A DNA stretch of 64,000 bases from Pseudomonas sp. KU26590 (GCF_026153515.1 NZ_CP110644.1:1455501-1519500); one strand, 5' to 3'; positions 32,609 to 44,136 are shown, counted from the stretch's first letter. The notes: generated from the letters alone by a model not told the origin. Numbers and translations are program-made.

Positions 32609-35359
32609 ATGTTTGCACCTTTGTTAAAAAAACTTTTCGGAAGCAAGAACGAGCGCGAAGTGAAGCGCATGCTCAAGACGGTCCAGGTCGTCAACAGCTT
32701 CGAAGAGCAAATGCTCGCCCTCTCGGACGAACAGCTGCGCGCCAAGACCGACGAGTTGAAGGCCCGCATAGCCAAAGGTGAGACCCTCGACCAGCTCTTG
32801 CCCGAAGCCTTCGCGGTCTGCCGCGAGGCGGGTAAACGCGTCATGGGCATGCGTCACTTCGACGTCCAGCTGATCGGCGGCATGACACTGCACGAAGGCA
32901 TGATCGCCGAGATGCGGACCGGCGAAGGTAAGACCCTCGTCGCGACCCTCGCGGTCTACCTCAACGCACTGTCCGGCAAAGGCGTGCACGTGGTCACGGT
33001 GAACGACTACCTGGCCCGTCGTGACGCCAACTGGATGCGCCCGCTGTATGAATTCCTCGGTCTGACCGTAGGCGTAGTTACGCCTTTCCAGCCGCCGGAA
33101 GAGAAGCGCGCCGCCTACGCCTCCGACATCACCTACGGCACCAACAACGAATTCGGTTTCGATTACCTGCGCGACAACATGGCGTTCAGCCTGGAAGACA
33201 AATTCCAGCGTGAACTGAATTTCGCCGTGATCGACGAAGTCGACTCGATCCTCATCGACGAGGCCCGTACCCCGCTGATCATCTCCGGCCAGGCCGAAGA
33301 CAGCTCCAAGCTCTACACCGAAATCAACAAGCTGATCCCCAAGCTCGAGCAGCACATCGAGGAAGTGGAAGGCGTTGTCACCAAACAGGGTCACTTCTCC
33401 ATCGACGAGAAGTCCCGTCAGGTGGAGCTGAACGAGTCCGGTCACCAGTTCATCGAAGAAATGCTCACCGAAGTCGGCTTGCTGGCGGAAGGCGAGAGCC
33501 TGTACTCCGCGCATAACCTCGGTCTGCTGACCCACGTTTATGCCGGTCTGCGTGCCCACAAGCTGTTCCATCGCAACGTCGAATACATCGTTCAGGACGG
33601 CCAGATCCTGCTGGTCGACGAGCACACCGGCCGTACCATGCCGGGTCGTCGTCTGTCCGAAGGCCTGCACCAGGCCATCGAAGCGAAGGAAGTTCTGAAC
33701 ATTCAGGCCGAGAGCCAGACCCTGGCCTCGACCACCTTCCAGAACTACTTCCGTCTCTACAACAAGCTGTCCGGCATGACCGGTACGGCGGACACCGAAG
33801 CGTTCGAATTCCACCAGATCTACGCCCTGGCCGTGATGGTCATTCCGCCGAACAAGCCGTTGGCGCGCAAAGACTTCAACGACCTCGTGTACCTGACCGC
33901 CGAAGAGAAGTACTTGGCGATCATCACCGACATCAAAGCCTGTCTGGCCGAGCAACGTCCGGTGCTGGTGGGTACAGCGACGATCGAAACCTCGGAGCAC
34001 ATGTCCCGCCTGCTGGTGCAGGAAGGCATCGAGCACAAGGTTCTGAACGCCAAGTTCCACGAAAAAGAAGCTGAAATCATTGCCCAGGCCGGTCGTCCGG
34101 GTGCACTGACCATCGCCACCAACATGGCCGGTCGCGGTACTGACATTCTGCTGGGCGGTAACTGGGAAGTCGAAGTCGCCAGCCTGGAAGACCCGACCCC
34201 TGAGCAGATCGCGCAGATCAAGGCCGACTGGCAGAAGCGCCATCAGCAAGTGATCGAAGCGGGTGGTCTGCACGTGATCGCTTCCGAGCGCCACGAATCC
34301 CGTCGTATCGACAACCAGCTGCGAGGTCGTGCCGGTCGTCAGGGTGACACTGGTTCGAGCCGTTTCTACCTGTCGCTGGAAGACAGCCTGATGCGCATCT
34401 TCGCCTCTGACCGGGTGAAGAACTTCATGAAAGCGCTGGGCATGCAGTCCGGCGAAGCGATCGAGCACCGCATGGTGACCAACGCGATCGAAAAAGCGCA
34501 GCGCAAGGTCGAAGGCCGCAACTTCGACATCCGCAAGCAGCTGCTCGAGTTCGACGACGTTTCCAACGAACAGCGTAAAGTGATTTACCACATGCGTAAC
34601 AGCCTGCTGGCTGCGACCAACATTGGTGACACCATTGCCGAGTTCCGCGAAGAAGTCCTCGACGCCACCATCACCGCGCACATCCCGCCGCAGTCGTTGC
34701 CTGAGCAGTGGAACGTCTCCGGTCTGGAAGCCGCGCTGAGCACCGATTTCGGCGTGAAGCTGCCAATCCAGCAGTGGCTCGACGAAGACGATCACCTGAA
34801 CGAGGACACCCTGCGTCCGAAGTTGATGGAAGCGATTCTGGCGTCCTACAACGAGAAAGAAGACCAGGCCAGTGCCGAGGCGCTGCGCACGTTCGAGAAG
34901 CAGATTCTCCTGCGCGTGCTGGACGACTTGTGGAAAGACCACCTGTCGACCATGGATCACCTGCGTCACGGTATCCACCTGCGCGGTTACGCTCAGAAGA
35001 ACCCGAAGCAGGAATACAAGCGCGAGTCGTTTGCCCTGTTCCAGGAGCTGCTCGATTCGATCAAGCGCGATGCCATTCGTGTGCTGTCCCACGTTCAGGT
35101 TCGCCGCGAAGATCCGGCCGACGAAGAGGCGCGTCTGCGCCGCGAAGCCGAGGAGCTGGCGCAGCGCATGCAGTTCCAGCACCCCGAAGCGCCGGGCCTC
35201 GATCAGCCGGATCTGCTCGCTGAAGAGGGTGAAGACGTGGCGGTAGCCGCTGCTTCAGCGCTGTCGCCGGTTCGCAACGACCAGAAGCTGGGTCGCAACG
35301 AATTGTGCTGGTGTGGTTCAGGCAAGAAATTCAAGCACTGTCACGGCCAGATCAGCTGA
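32609..35359 (+). CDS. secA: Preprotein translocase ATPase SecA
   Basis: The 916-residue motor drives preproteins through SecYEG. Walker A GEGKT is at residues 105-109, Walker B lies in the [14 protein letters not shown] stretch, and helicase motifs such as NMAGRGTDI follow. The C-terminal zinc-binding tail [14 protein letters not shown], which contacts SecB, is intact. The ATG at 32609 yields the conserved start [16 protein letters not shown]; a GTG six codons earlier is not conserved. Confidence 0.98.
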   Translation: MFAPLLKKLFGSKNEREVKRMLKTVQVVNSFEEQMLALSDEQLRAKTDELKARIAKGETLDQLLPEAFAVCREAGKRVMGMRHFDVQLIGGMTLHEGMIAEMRTGEGKTLVATLAVYLNALSGKGVHVVTVNDYLARRDANWMRPLYEFLGLTVGVVTPFQPPEEKRAAYASDITYGTNNEFGFDYLRDNMAFSLEDKFQRELNFAVIDEVDSILIDEARTPLIISGQAEDSSKLYTEINKLIPKLEQHIEEVEGVVTKQGHFSIDEKSRQVELNESGHQFIEEMLTEVGLLAEGESLYSAHNLGLLTHVYAGLRAHKLFHRNVEYIVQDGQILLVDEHTGRTMPGRRLSEGLHQAIEAKEVLNIQAESQTLASTTFQNYFRLYNKLSGMTGTADTEAFEFHQIYALAVMVIPPNKPLARKDFNDLVYLTAEEKYLAIITDIKACLAEQRPVLVGTATIETSEHMSRLLVQEGIEHKVLNAKFHEKEAEIIAQAGRPGALTIATNMAGRGTDILLGGNWEVEVASLEDPTPEQIAQIKADWQKRHQQVIEAGGLHVIASERHESRRIDNQLRGRAGRQGDTGSSRFYLSLEDSLMRIFASDRVKNFMKALGMQSGEAIEHRMVTNAIEKAQRKVEGRNFDIRKQLLEFDDVSNEQRKVIYHMRNSLLAATNIGDTIAEFREEVLDATITAHIPPQSLPEQWNVSGLEAALSTDFGVKLPIQQWLDEDDHLNEDTLRPKLMEAILASYNEKEDQASAEALRTFEKQILLRVLDDLWKDHLSTMDHLRHGIHLRGYAQKNPKQEYKRESFALFQELLDSIKRDAIRVLSHVQVRREDPADEEARLRREAEELAQRMQFQHPEAPGLDQPDLLAEEGEDVAVAAASALSPVRNDQKLGRNELCWCGSGKKFKHCHGQIS

Positions 35360-35398
35360 GTCGCCCACCGCGACAGGCTGTAGCTGAACTGTAAAATC

Positions 35399-35432
35399 AC
35401 GCCGCGACCGGCCCAGCCGTCGCGGCGTTTTT
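35399..35432 (+). terminator. Rho-independent terminator of secA
   Basis: The arms GCCGCGAC and GTCGCGGC with a ten-base loop are followed by a five-T run, about 40 bases after secA. Confidence 0.85.
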
Positions 35433-35494
35433 CAATCAATCGAGCCGTGTCGGCAATGCCGCATGGCGTGACTGTTTTTCAAGGAGCGCACTTC

Positions 35495-36712
35495 ATGGCT
35501 GTTGGTCTTGGTCCTTTGCCGACGCTGCACCCGGTTCCCGGTTTTGAACTCGGCATCGCTTCCGCCGGCATCAAGCGCCCGGGGCGCAAAGATGTCGTGG
35601 TCATGCGCTGCGCCGAAGGCTCCAGTGTCGCGGGCGTGTTCACCCTCAACGCGTTTTGCGCTGCGCCGGTGATCCTCGCCAAACAACGCGTGCAAGGCTC
35701 CGTGCGTTATTTGCTGACCAACACCGGGAACGCCAATGCCGGCACCGGCGAACCAGGCCTGGCGGCTGCAGAGCGCACCTGCGCGAAGCTGGCCGAGATC
35801 ACCGGGGTCGACGCCAGCGCGGTGCTGCCGTTTTCGACTGGCGTGATCGGCGAGCCGTTGCCCGTCGAGAAGGTCGAAGGCGCGCTGCAGGCGGCGCTGG
35901 ATGATTTGTCCGTCGATAACTGGGCCGCGGCCGCCACCGGGATCATGACCACCGATACGCTGCCCAAGGGCGCGAGCCGTCAGTTTGTGCTTGATGGCGT
36001 GACCGTCACCGTGACCGGCATCAGCAAAGGCGCCGGCATGATTCGTCCGAACATGGCGACCATGCTGGGCTACATCGCCACCGACGCCAAGGTGGCGCCG
36101 AGCGTGCTTCAGGATCTGATTCGCGACGGCGCCAACAAGTCGTTCAACCGCATCACCATCGATGGCGACACGTCGACCAACGACTGCTGCATGCTGATCG
36201 CCACCGGCCAGGCCGGCCTGCCGGCGGTGACCGAGGCCAAGGGCCCGCTGTTCGAGGCGCTGAAAAAAGCGGTCTTCGAAGTCTGCATGGACGTCGCTCA
36301 GGCCATCGTTCGTGACGGCGAGGGCGCGACCAAGTTCGTGACCGTTGAAGTCAACGGCGGCGGCAATCATCAGGAATGCCTGGACGTCGGTTACACCGTG
36401 GCCCACTCGCCGCTGATCAAAACCGCGCTGTTCGCGTCGGACCCGAACTGGGGCCGGATCCTTGCCGCCGTGGGTCGTGCCGGTGTGCCCAACCTCGACG
36501 TCAGCAAGATCGACGTGTTTCTGGGTGACGTGTGCATCGCCAGCAAAGGCAGCCGCGCCAGCACCTACACTGAGGAGCAAGGCTCGCTGGTGATGGCGCA
36601 GGAAGAAATCACCATCCGCATCGAGCTGGGCCGTGGTGATTGCAGCGAAACCATCTGGACCACTGACCTTTCGCACGAATACGTGAAGATCAACGCGGAA
36701 TACCGCACCTGA
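35495..36712 (+). CDS. argJ: Bifunctional ornithine acetyltransferase / N-acetylglutamate synthase
   Basis: The 405-residue ArgJ recycles acetyl groups between N-acetylornithine and glutamate in arginine synthesis. The self-cleavage site is visible as A188-T189 in [13 protein letters not shown]; the new N-terminal Thr is the nucleophile. The start is the ATG eight bases after AAGGAGCGC; an upstream in-frame start at 35447 adds unconserved residues. Confidence 0.97.
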   Translation: MAVGLGPLPTLHPVPGFELGIASAGIKRPGRKDVVVMRCAEGSSVAGVFTLNAFCAAPVILAKQRVQGSVRYLLTNTGNANAGTGEPGLAAAERTCAKLAEITGVDASAVLPFSTGVIGEPLPVEKVEGALQAALDDLSVDNWAAAATGIMTTDTLPKGASRQFVLDGVTVTVTGISKGAGMIRPNMATMLGYIATDAKVAPSVLQDLIRDGANKSFNRITIDGDTSTNDCCMLIATGQAGLPAVTEAKGPLFEALKKAVFEVCMDVAQAIVRDGEGATKFVTVEVNGGGNHQECLDVGYTVAHSPLIKTALFASDPNWGRILAAVGRAGVPNLDVSKIDVFLGDVCIASKGSRASTYTEEQGSLVMAQEEITIRIELGRGDCSETIWTTDLSHEYVKINAEYRT

Positions 36713-36750
36713 GTCACGAGCCAGTCCACCGGTTTCAACGGAGCCAAGAC

Positions 36751-37377
36751 ATGAGCCTGCACCTGATCATCGGCGACAAACGTTATTCCTCCTGGTCGCT
36801 GCGTCCGTGGCTGGCGCTTGCGCTGACCGGCGAGGCATTCACCGATCAGGTGATTCGCCTGAATCAGGCTGACACTACGCGCCTGATTCTGGAGCATTCG
36901 CCGACCGGTAAAGTCCCTGCGCTGAAGTGCGAGCACGGCACCATCGTCGATTCGCTGGCGATCTGTGAGTACCTGGCGGAGCGCTTCCCCGATGCAGGTC
37001 TGTGGCCTGCGGATGTCGCCGCCCGCGCTCAGGCCCGGTCAGCGTGCGCGCAAATGCACAGCGGCTTTGTCGGACTGCGCTCGCGTTTGCCCATGGATTT
37101 GCGTCAGGACGAGGCGCTGGAAGTCATCGCCGTCGAAGCTCAGGCAGACATCGAACGCCTGGTTGCGCTGTGGCGTGAATGCCGCGCGGTGTCGGGTGTG
37201 GGCGAGGGTTTCCTGTTCGGCACGCCGGGCATCGTCGATGCGTTCTTCGCACCGGTCGCCGTGCGCTTTCGTACCTATCGCGTCGAGCTTCCGGCAGACG
37301 CAGCGGCCTACGTCGAAACGATTTATCAGTGGCCTGAGTTCAAGCGCTGGCAGAAAGCGGGTCTGGAGGAAGGTTGA
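36751..37377 (+). CDS. Glutathione S-transferase family protein
   Basis: The 208-residue protein has an N-terminal thioredoxin-like domain (LIIGDKRYSSWSLRPWLAL, with SSWS in the GSH-site region) and GKVPAL and DSLAICEYLAERFP. A helical C-terminal domain follows. The substrate is unknown. Its stop overlaps the next gene's start region and it sits between argJ and the Nudix gene, as in other Pseudomonas. Confidence 0.88.
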   Translation: MSLHLIIGDKRYSSWSLRPWLALALTGEAFTDQVIRLNQADTTRLILEHSPTGKVPALKCEHGTIVDSLAICEYLAERFPDAGLWPADVAARAQARSACAQMHSGFVGLRSRLPMDLRQDEALEVIAVEAQADIERLVALWRECRAVSGVGEGFLFGTPGIVDAFFAPVAVRFRTYRVELPADAAAYVETIYQWPEFKRWQKAGLEEG

Positions 37378-37379
37378 AC

Positions 37380-38324
37380 GTGAAACGCATCCATGTGGCC
37401 GCGGCGGTTATCCGTGGCACCGACGGCAAGATCCTCATCGCCCGCCGCGCCGACAAACAGCATCAGGGCGGGTTGTGGGAGTTTCCTGGCGGGAAGGTCG
37501 AGGCTGATGAATCGGTCGAAGCAGCGCTGGCCCGCGAGCTGCACGAAGAGCTGGGCATCGTCGTGACAGCGGCGCGTCCGCTGATCAAGATCAAACACGA
37601 CTACCCGGACAAGCAGGTGTTGCTGGACGTCTGGGAAGTCTCATCCTTCACCGGAGAGCCTCATGGCGTTGAAGGGCAACCGCTGGCCTGGGTATCGCAG
37701 CGGGAACTGGCCGAGTATGAATTTCCGGCAGCGAATCGGCCGATCGTGGCCGCCGCGCGTTTGCCGGGTGAATACCTGATTACTCCGGACGATCTGGAAA
37801 CGCCGGAATTGCTGCGCGGTATCCGCATGGCAGTGGCTGGCGGGATCAAGATGGTTCAACTGCGGGCACCGAACATGTACGACCCGAAATACCGCGACGT
37901 CGCGGTTGATGCCGTTGGGCTGTGCGCGGGCAAGGCGCAGTTGATGCTCAAGGGGCCGCGCGAATGGCTGGGTGACTTTCCGGCGGCGGGCTGGCACCTG
38001 ACCAGCGAACAGCTGCGCAAGTACGCCAGCAAGGGCCGTCCGTTTCCTGAAGACCGCTGGCTGGCGGCCTCGTGTCACAACGCCGAAGAGCTGAGTCTGG
38101 CCGAGCAGATGGGCGTGGATTTCGTCACGCTCTCGCCTGTGCTGCCGACACAAAGCCACCCCGATGCACAGCCGTTGGGTTGGGAGAAGGCCCGCGAGAT
38201 GATCGAGGGCTTCAGCAAGCCGGTGTATCTGCTGGGCGGGGTAGGGCCGACGGCTTGCCAGCAAGCGTGGGAATGTGGTGCGCAGGGTGTGGCCGGAATT
38301 CGCGCGTTCTGGCCGCAGAGTTAA
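37380..38324 (+). CDS. mutT: Nudix hydrolase (MutT) fused to a thiamine-phosphate-synthase-like domain
   Basis: The 314-residue protein has an N-terminal MutT domain with a complete Nudix box (GKVEADESVEAALARELHEE, then LGI) that would hydrolyse 8-oxo-dGTP. The C-terminal half, about residues 140-314, resembles ThiE (MAVAGGIKMVQLRAPN, FVTLSPVLPTQSHPDAQPLG, VYLLGGVGP). In fusions of this type the ThiE-like domain has no established role. I choose the GTG at 37380, giving VKRIHVAAAVIRG; TTG at 37374 is possible and overlaps the GST stop. GGAGGAAGG precedes both. Confidence 0.92.
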   Translation: MKRIHVAAAVIRGTDGKILIARRADKQHQGGLWEFPGGKVEADESVEAALARELHEELGIVVTAARPLIKIKHDYPDKQVLLDVWEVSSFTGEPHGVEGQPLAWVSQRELAEYEFPAANRPIVAAARLPGEYLITPDDLETPELLRGIRMAVAGGIKMVQLRAPNMYDPKYRDVAVDAVGLCAGKAQLMLKGPREWLGDFPAAGWHLTSEQLRKYASKGRPFPEDRWLAASCHNAEELSLAEQMGVDFVTLSPVLPTQSHPDAQPLGWEKAREMIEGFSKPVYLLGGVGPTACQQAWECGAQGVAGIRAFWPQS

Positions 38325-38340
38325 CAATACCGTTAACCCT

Positions 38341-38702
38341 GTAGGAGCCGGCTTGCTGGCGAACGCGGTGAGTCAGCGAAATCGATGCCACAGCCTGATT
38401 GCGTTCGCGGGCAAGCGCGCTCCTACAGTGGATTTCGACAATTCCCATTATCTGCGGCGGATACAATTCCATAGGAGCCGGCTTGCTGGCGAACGCGGTG
38501 AGTCCGCGAAATCGATGCCACAGGCTGATCGCGTTCGCGGGCAAGCGCGCTCCTACAGTGGATTTCGACAATTCCCATTATCTGCAGCGAACACAATTCA
38601 GTAGGAGTCGGCTTGCTGGCGAAAGCGTCCGTTCAGTCCCATTGCCGGTATTGATATGCCCGGTTCGCCAGCAAGGTGGAGCGCCACCCCGACGGCTCCT
38701 AC
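38341..38702. repeat. REP/BIME array with 130-bp tandem unit
   Basis: Two 130-base units (38341-38470 and 38471-38600) are nearly identical. Each comprises a GTAGGAGCCGGCTTGCTGGC arm, a GGGCAAGCGCGCTCCTAC arm and a linker GTGGATTTCGACAATTCCC. A third, divergent REP pair occupies 38601-38702. The whole gap between mutT and the cobalamin adenosyltransferase (430 bases) is this array plus short flanks. Confidence 0.92.
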
Positions 38703-38754
38703 AGAAGCGGTGTCCATCTTCCGTCGTGAATCCGACAGGCACCGTTCTGTGCGA

Positions 38755-39333
38755 TCACTGCTGCTTCTTCGCAGGCTCCCACAAAATCTCCGCCACCCCC
38801 TCGCGCCGGGCAATGATCCGTGCCGCGACAAACAGCAAATCCGACAGCCGATTGATGTACGCCAGCCCGAACCCTGCCAGTGGCTCAACCGCGTTCAGGT
38901 GCTGACAGCGTCGCTCCGCCGTACGCGCCAGGCTCCGGCAGACGTGGGCCTGGGCGATCAGCGTCGAGCCGCCCGGCAGAATGAAATTCTCCAGCGGCCC
39001 CAGCTCCTCATTCCAGTGGTCGATCGCCGTCTCCAGACGCTCGATCTCCGCCGCATTCAACGCCTGATATTCCGGCATCGCCAGCTCGCCGCCCAGGTCG
39101 AACAACCGATGCTGACACGGCGCCAGCACGTCGATGACTTCCTGCAGCGCAGGATGAGTCGCGACTGCCGTGCTCAGGCCCGCCAGCAACACGCCGACCT
39201 CACTGTTCAGTGAGTCGGCTTCCCCGATGGCCTCGACCCGCGGATGATCCTTCGGCACCCGACGGCCGTCGCCCAAGCCCGTTTCGCCGGTGTCACCCGT
39301 GCGCGTGTAAATTTTCGACAAGCGAAATCCCAT
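38755..39333 (-). CDS. ATP:cob(I)alamin adenosyltransferase, PduO type
   Basis: The 192-residue protein adenosylates cob(I)alamin to coenzyme B12. The N-terminal ATP loop KIYTRTGDTGETGLGDGRRVPKD and the later RSLARTAERR and INRLSDLLFVAARI motifs are typical of PduO-type enzymes. Start ATG at 39333, four bases after the histidine kinase stop, so it is probably cotranscribed with that gene. Confidence 0.92.
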   Translation of the reverse strand: MGFRLSKIYTRTGDTGETGLGDGRRVPKDHPRVEAIGEADSLNSEVGVLLAGLSTAVATHPALQEVIDVLAPCQHRLFDLGGELAMPEYQALNAAEIERLETAIDHWNEELGPLENFILPGGSTLIAQAHVCRSLARTAERRCQHLNAVEPLAGFGLAYINRLSDLLFVAARIIARREGVAEILWEPAKKQQ

Positions 39334-39337
39334 GGTT

Positions 39338-41386
39338 CTACTCCCGGTCGTTCTGACCAATGACCTGTGGTGCAGGCATATCTATCGAATTGTCCACCAG
39401 CGGCAGGCGCAAGGTGAAGCAGGTGCCCTGGCCTGGCGTGGAATGCACTTCCATCTGGCCTTTGTGGTTGTTAGTGATGATGAAATACGACACCGAAAGC
39501 CCGAGTCCGGTGCCCTGGCCGATTTCCTTGGTGGTGAAAAACGGCTCGAAGGTGCGCTTGCGCACGCTTTCCGGCATGCCGATGCCGTTGTCCTCAACCT
39601 GAATTTCCGCCCACGGCGGGTTCAAGCGCGTGCGCAAAATGATGCGCCCCGGCTCCCCGGGATTTTCGCGCTGGTGGATGGCCTGAGCGGCATTCTTCAG
39701 CAGGTTGAGCAGCACTTGCTCCAGTTCGTTGGCCGTCGCAGGCACCGGGCCCAGGCCAGGATCGAACTGGCGAATGATGTTCTGGCCCTTGAAGTCAAAA
39801 CCGATGGTCAGGTCAAAGTCGTTGCTGGCGATTTCCACGGCCTGATCGATCAGTGCCGGCAGATCACAAGGCGCCAACTGGCGGTTGCTGCGTCGGCTAA
39901 AGCTGAGCATATGGCTGACGATCTTCGCCGCCCGCGCCCCGGCTGACTGAATGCCATCAAGCAACTGAGGCACTTCGCGCGCGATCAGGTACTGATTCAC
40001 CGCCGCCAGTTCGATGCCTTCCTGCTCGGCCTGCGCCAGATTCTTCGGCAAGTCGGGCGACAGCCGACGGCGGATGTTCTGCACGTTGTGCATGATCGCA
40101 CCGAGGGGGTTGTTGATCTCGTGGGCCATGCCGGCGGCGAGTCCGCCCACCGAGAGCATTTTCTCCGACTGCACCATCATTTCCTCCAGCGACAGGCGCT
40201 GGGTGATGTCATCGATGCGGATTACCGCGCCACGGCCGGCATCGCCGGTGAGAGGGTAGAAGGTGAGGGCGTAATGGCGGGACTCTTCGCTTTTGACCCA
40301 GGTCACGCGCTCGATCTTGGTGACGGTGTGACGCTCGACGGTCTGCTTGATCTGCGGCAAAAACGCCCGCATCGGCGGGAACGCCGAGTAAATCGGCTGG
40401 TTAAGGGCCTCGTCCAGCGGCGTACCGGAAAGGGCGCCGGCTTCCTGATTCCACTGCGTAACGTATAGCTGCTCGTCCAGGGCAATCAGCGCCGAGGGCA
40501 TGGAGTCGATGATGCTATTGAGGTAGTTCTGAAACCCCGTGAGCTTCTTCTCGATCTTGCTGCGCACCTGAACTTCAAGCTCCAGCTTGCGGTTGGTGTG
40601 GCGGGTTTCTTCCGCCAGACCCTGCGCCTGATCGTAGGCTTCCTGGGAGTCATCGCGGGCGCGTCTGAGCTGCTGCTCACGGGCTTCCATGCGCGACAGC
40701 ATGGTGTTGAACGCCTCGGCCAGCGACCCGATTTCGTCCTTGTTACCGGGCGTCGCCCGCAGCGCGTAGTTCTCCTCGCGGGTGACCCGCCGCGACAGGT
40801 CTTCAAGCTGATAGATCGGCTCGGTGATAAAGCGCCGAATCTGCCGGGCAACGCCGGCCCAGAGCAGGATGCTGAATATCAGGATGCCGATGCTGGCGGT
40901 CAGCGTGCCGGTGTAGAACGCGGTCGGCAATTCGCTGCTGGCGACCAGCAACAGATGCCCCTGGGCTTGCCCGGCTTTGGGAATGGGGATGACCTGAGTG
41001 TTGCGAAACTCGGTAATGCGCCAGCTCTCCAGATCCCGAAAGTGGTCGGGCATGCGCAGTTTGTCACCTTGCTGCATCTGCGCCAGACGCGTACCGCTGC
41101 TGTCGTAGACCGCCGCCGCGCGCAACGGGCCGTAGTTTTTCAGTTCCTTGAGCAGCGCCTGGGCGTTGTAGGCCGAGGACAGGGCTTGCTCGGACAGCCC
41201 CGGATTGCTGATCAGCCGACCGATCGTTTGCAATGCCTGGGGCGCCATCGCTTCCTGAGAAATGTAATAGGCGGCGCTGATGAAAGTCAGGTTGGCGACC
41301 ACCAGCACGGTGGTGAGCAACACCAGCAGGGCGGCCAGAAGCTTTTGACCGACCGGCAGGTTTTCGAGGCGCTGGCGCAATGGCAT
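39338..41386 (-). CDS. Membrane sensor histidine kinase with HAMP and PAS domains
   Basis: The 682-residue protein has TM1 (about 15-40) and a periplasmic sensor domain (41-160). TM2 (161-180), HAMP (about 180-235), a coiled coil and a PAS-like domain (about 285-395) follow. The dimerisation His is H422 (GMAHEINNPLGA), and the ATPase domain has an N-box and DNGIGMPE. The HEINNPLG form is typical of NtrB/DctB-class kinases. No response regulator is adjacent, so the partner is unknown. The start at 41386 gives the conserved MPLRQRLENLPVGQKLL; an upstream in-frame start at 41527 overlaps panE. Confidence 0.88.
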   Translation of the reverse strand: MPLRQRLENLPVGQKLLAALLVLLTTVLVVANLTFISAAYYISQEAMAPQALQTIGRLISNPGLSEQALSSAYNAQALLKELKNYGPLRAAAVYDSSGTRLAQMQQGDKLRMPDHFRDLESWRITEFRNTQVIPIPKAGQAQGHLLLVASSELPTAFYTGTLTASIGILIFSILLWAGVARQIRRFITEPIYQLEDLSRRVTREENYALRATPGNKDEIGSLAEAFNTMLSRMEAREQQLRRARDDSQEAYDQAQGLAEETRHTNRKLELEVQVRSKIEKKLTGFQNYLNSIIDSMPSALIALDEQLYVTQWNQEAGALSGTPLDEALNQPIYSAFPPMRAFLPQIKQTVERHTVTKIERVTWVKSEESRHYALTFYPLTGDAGRGAVIRIDDITQRLSLEEMMVQSEKMLSVGGLAAGMAHEINNPLGAIMHNVQNIRRRLSPDLPKNLAQAEQEGIELAAVNQYLIAREVPQLLDGIQSAGARAAKIVSHMLSFSRRSNRQLAPCDLPALIDQAVEIASNDFDLTIGFDFKGQNIIRQFDPGLGPVPATANELEQVLLNLLKNAAQAIHQRENPGEPGRIILRTRLNPPWAEIQVEDNGIGMPESVRKRTFEPFFTTKEIGQGTGLGLSVSYFIITNNHKGQMEVHSTPGQGTCFTLRLPLVDNSIDMPAPQVIGQNDRE

Positions 41387-41448
41387 GGGGCAGGTCACCG
41401 GAATGAGGAGCAGGCAGGTTAGCGTTGTTCCGCCCCTGAGCAAACCCG

Positions 41449-42432
<984 letters not shown>

Positions 42433-42458
42433 TCACATGAACGTGGGAAAAGTCTCGT

Positions 42459-42464
42459 TATAAT
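42459..42464 (+). promoter_or_regulatory. Candidate -10 box for yajQ
   Basis: A consensus TATAAT lies 78 bases before yajQ in the panE-yajQ divergent gap. No good -35 accompanies it. The rest of the 172-base gap shows no gene. Confidence 0.45.
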
Positions 42465-42541
42465 GACCGGGCTTTCATATCGTCAAGTCAGGCGTGCTCC
42501 ATCCATATGTTGAGCCGCGCCGTATCAATTGGAGAATCTAA

Positions 42542-43027
42542 ATGCCCTCGTTCGACGTAGTGTCCGAACTGGATAAACACGAAGTCACGAATGCCGTCGA
42601 CAACGCCATCAAGGAGCTGGACCGCCGCTACGACCTTAAAGGCAAAGGCAGCTTCGAGTTCACGGAAAAAGACCTGCTGATCAAGATGACGGCCGAAGAA
42701 GGTTTTCAGCTCGAAGCCATGATCGAGATCCTCAAGCTGGCCCTGGTCAAGCGCAAGATCGATGTGCAGTGCCTGGAACTGAAAGATCCCTTTGCGTCCG
42801 GCAAGGTCATGAAGCAGGAGGCCACGCTCAAGGAAGGCATCGACAAGGAGCTGGCGAAGAAGATCGTCGCTCACATCAAGGACGCCAAGCTCAAGGTTCA
42901 GGCCGCGATTCAGGGCGAACAAGTGCGCGTCACCGGCAAGAAGCGTGATGACCTGCAAGAGGCAATCGCTGCCCTGCGTGGTCACGAGTTCGGCATGCCG
43001 CTGCAATTCAACAACTTCCGCGACTGA
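42542..43027 (+). CDS. yajQ: YajQ family nucleotide-binding protein
   Basis: The 161-residue protein starts [20 protein letters not shown] and has the two ferredoxin-like halves of the family. YajQ homologues in Xanthomonas and Pseudomonas bind cyclic di-GMP and act as transcription co-factors. A hairpin (CAGGAACCC/GGGTTCCTG, 43065-43085) without a T-run lies downstream. Confidence 0.94.
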   Translation: MPSFDVVSELDKHEVTNAVDNAIKELDRRYDLKGKGSFEFTEKDLLIKMTAEEGFQLEAMIEILKLALVKRKIDVQCLELKDPFASGKVMKQEATLKEGIDKELAKKIVAHIKDAKLKVQAAIQGEQVRVTGKKRDDLQEAIAALRGHEFGMPLQFNNFRD

Positions 43028-43173
43028 TTGCCCTCGCGATGTACCCTGCGATTTCATGTTGGCTCAGGAACCCGAGGGGTTCCTGTGCGTCCGAATGCAG
43101 GTCTCGCTGAAATAACGGGCCCACTCGGCGCCGTTGCTTCAGCCTTCCATGTCGCGACCCCGAGGAGAAATAG

Positions 43174-44028
43174 ATGGACTTGGATTTAAACGGCCAGGTA
43201 GACCATCTGGTGAAGGCGTCTCAGGCCTGGATCCCGATGGTCATGCAATACGGCAGCAAAGTGCTGCTGGCAGTGGTCGTCTTGCTGGTTGGCTGGTGGC
43301 TGATCAATCGACTGACTTCCCGCGTGGGCGCGCTGTTGGCGCTGCGCCACGTCGACCTGGCATTGCAGGGCTTCATCAGCAGCATCACCAATATCATTCT
43401 GAAGATCCTGCTGATCGTCAGCGTCGCCTCAATGATCGGGGTGGAAACCACCTCGTTTGTCGCTGCAATCGGTGCAGCTGGCTTGGCTATCGGCCTGGCG
43501 TTGCAGGGCAGCCTGGCAAACTTTGCTGGCGGTGTGTTGATTCTGCTGTTCCGTCCGTTCCGCATTGGCGACTGGATTGAAGCGCAGGGTGTATCCGGCA
43601 CCGTGGACGGGATTCAGATCTTCCACACCGTGCTGCGCACCGGCGACAACAAGACGGTGATCCTGCCCAACGGCAACCTGTCCAACGGCATCATCACCAA
43701 CACCAACCGTCAGCCGACGCGCAAGATCACCTTCGACGTGGGCATCGACTACGACGCCGACCTCAAGCAGGCGCTGCAAGTGTTGATGGACATGGCGGAT
43801 GATCCCCGCATCCTGCAGGACCCGGCGCCACAGGCGGTGGTCGCGGCATTGGGCGACAGCTCGATTACCGTGTCGCTGCGTGTGTGGACCAAGACCGGTG
43901 ACTTCGGTGACGTGTCGAACCGCTTCAACGCGGAAATCCGCGACCGTCTGCGTGCGGCCAACATCGACATCCCGTTCCCGCAGCGGGTGATTCGTGTGGT
44001 GCAGGATGAGCAGCCCGCAAAGGCGTAA
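43174..44028 (+). CDS. mscS: Small-conductance mechanosensitive channel MscS
   Basis: The 284-residue protein has three N-terminal transmembrane helices. The pore-lining TM3 motif is GAAGLAIGLALQGSLANFAG, followed by the beta domain (FRIGDWIEAQGVSGTVDGI, LPNGNLSNGIITN) and the C-terminal vestibule. It opens under hypo-osmotic shock. GAGGAGAAATAG precedes the ATG and a terminator follows. Confidence 0.95.
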   Translation: MDLDLNGQVDHLVKASQAWIPMVMQYGSKVLLAVVVLLVGWWLINRLTSRVGALLALRHVDLALQGFISSITNIILKILLIVSVASMIGVETTSFVAAIGAAGLAIGLALQGSLANFAGGVLILLFRPFRIGDWIEAQGVSGTVDGIQIFHTVLRTGDNKTVILPNGNLSNGIITNTNRQPTRKITFDVGIDYDADLKQALQVLMDMADDPRILQDPAPQAVVAALGDSSITVSLRVWTKTGDFGDVSNRFNAEIRDRLRAANIDIPFPQRVIRVVQDEQPAKA

Positions 44029-44047
44029 CGCTCGATCGCAGAAACCA

Positions 44048-44083
44048 AAAAGCCCCGACTCGTGAGCGTGCGGGGCTTTTTGT
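44048..44083 (+). terminator. Rho-independent terminator of mscS
   Basis: AAGCCCCG and CGGGGCTT arms with a loop of about 13 bases and a T-run, 20 bases after the stop. Confidence 0.88.
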
Positions 44084-44136
44084 TGAGTGGGTGTTGGTGC
44101 CTTTGCATGATTGAGGCTTGCTTCTGCCCGAAGGGC

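Noticed and set aside
32422..32781. 119-residue ORF upstream of secA as a SecM-like arrest peptide
   Set aside because: No signal peptide or arrest motif; it runs far into secA in another frame.
32624..35182. 852-residue open frame antisense to secA
   Set aside because: Shadow of a strongly GC3-biased gene; composition is unlike a protein of this genome and secA is certain.
38341..38702. Possible CRISPR array from regularly spaced repeats
   Set aside because: Units are palindromic REP pairs with conserved linkers, not short repeats with unique spacers, and no cas gene is nearby.
43065..43085. Hairpin after yajQ as a terminator
   Set aside because: Good stem but no T-run follows; mentioned in the yajQ entry only.
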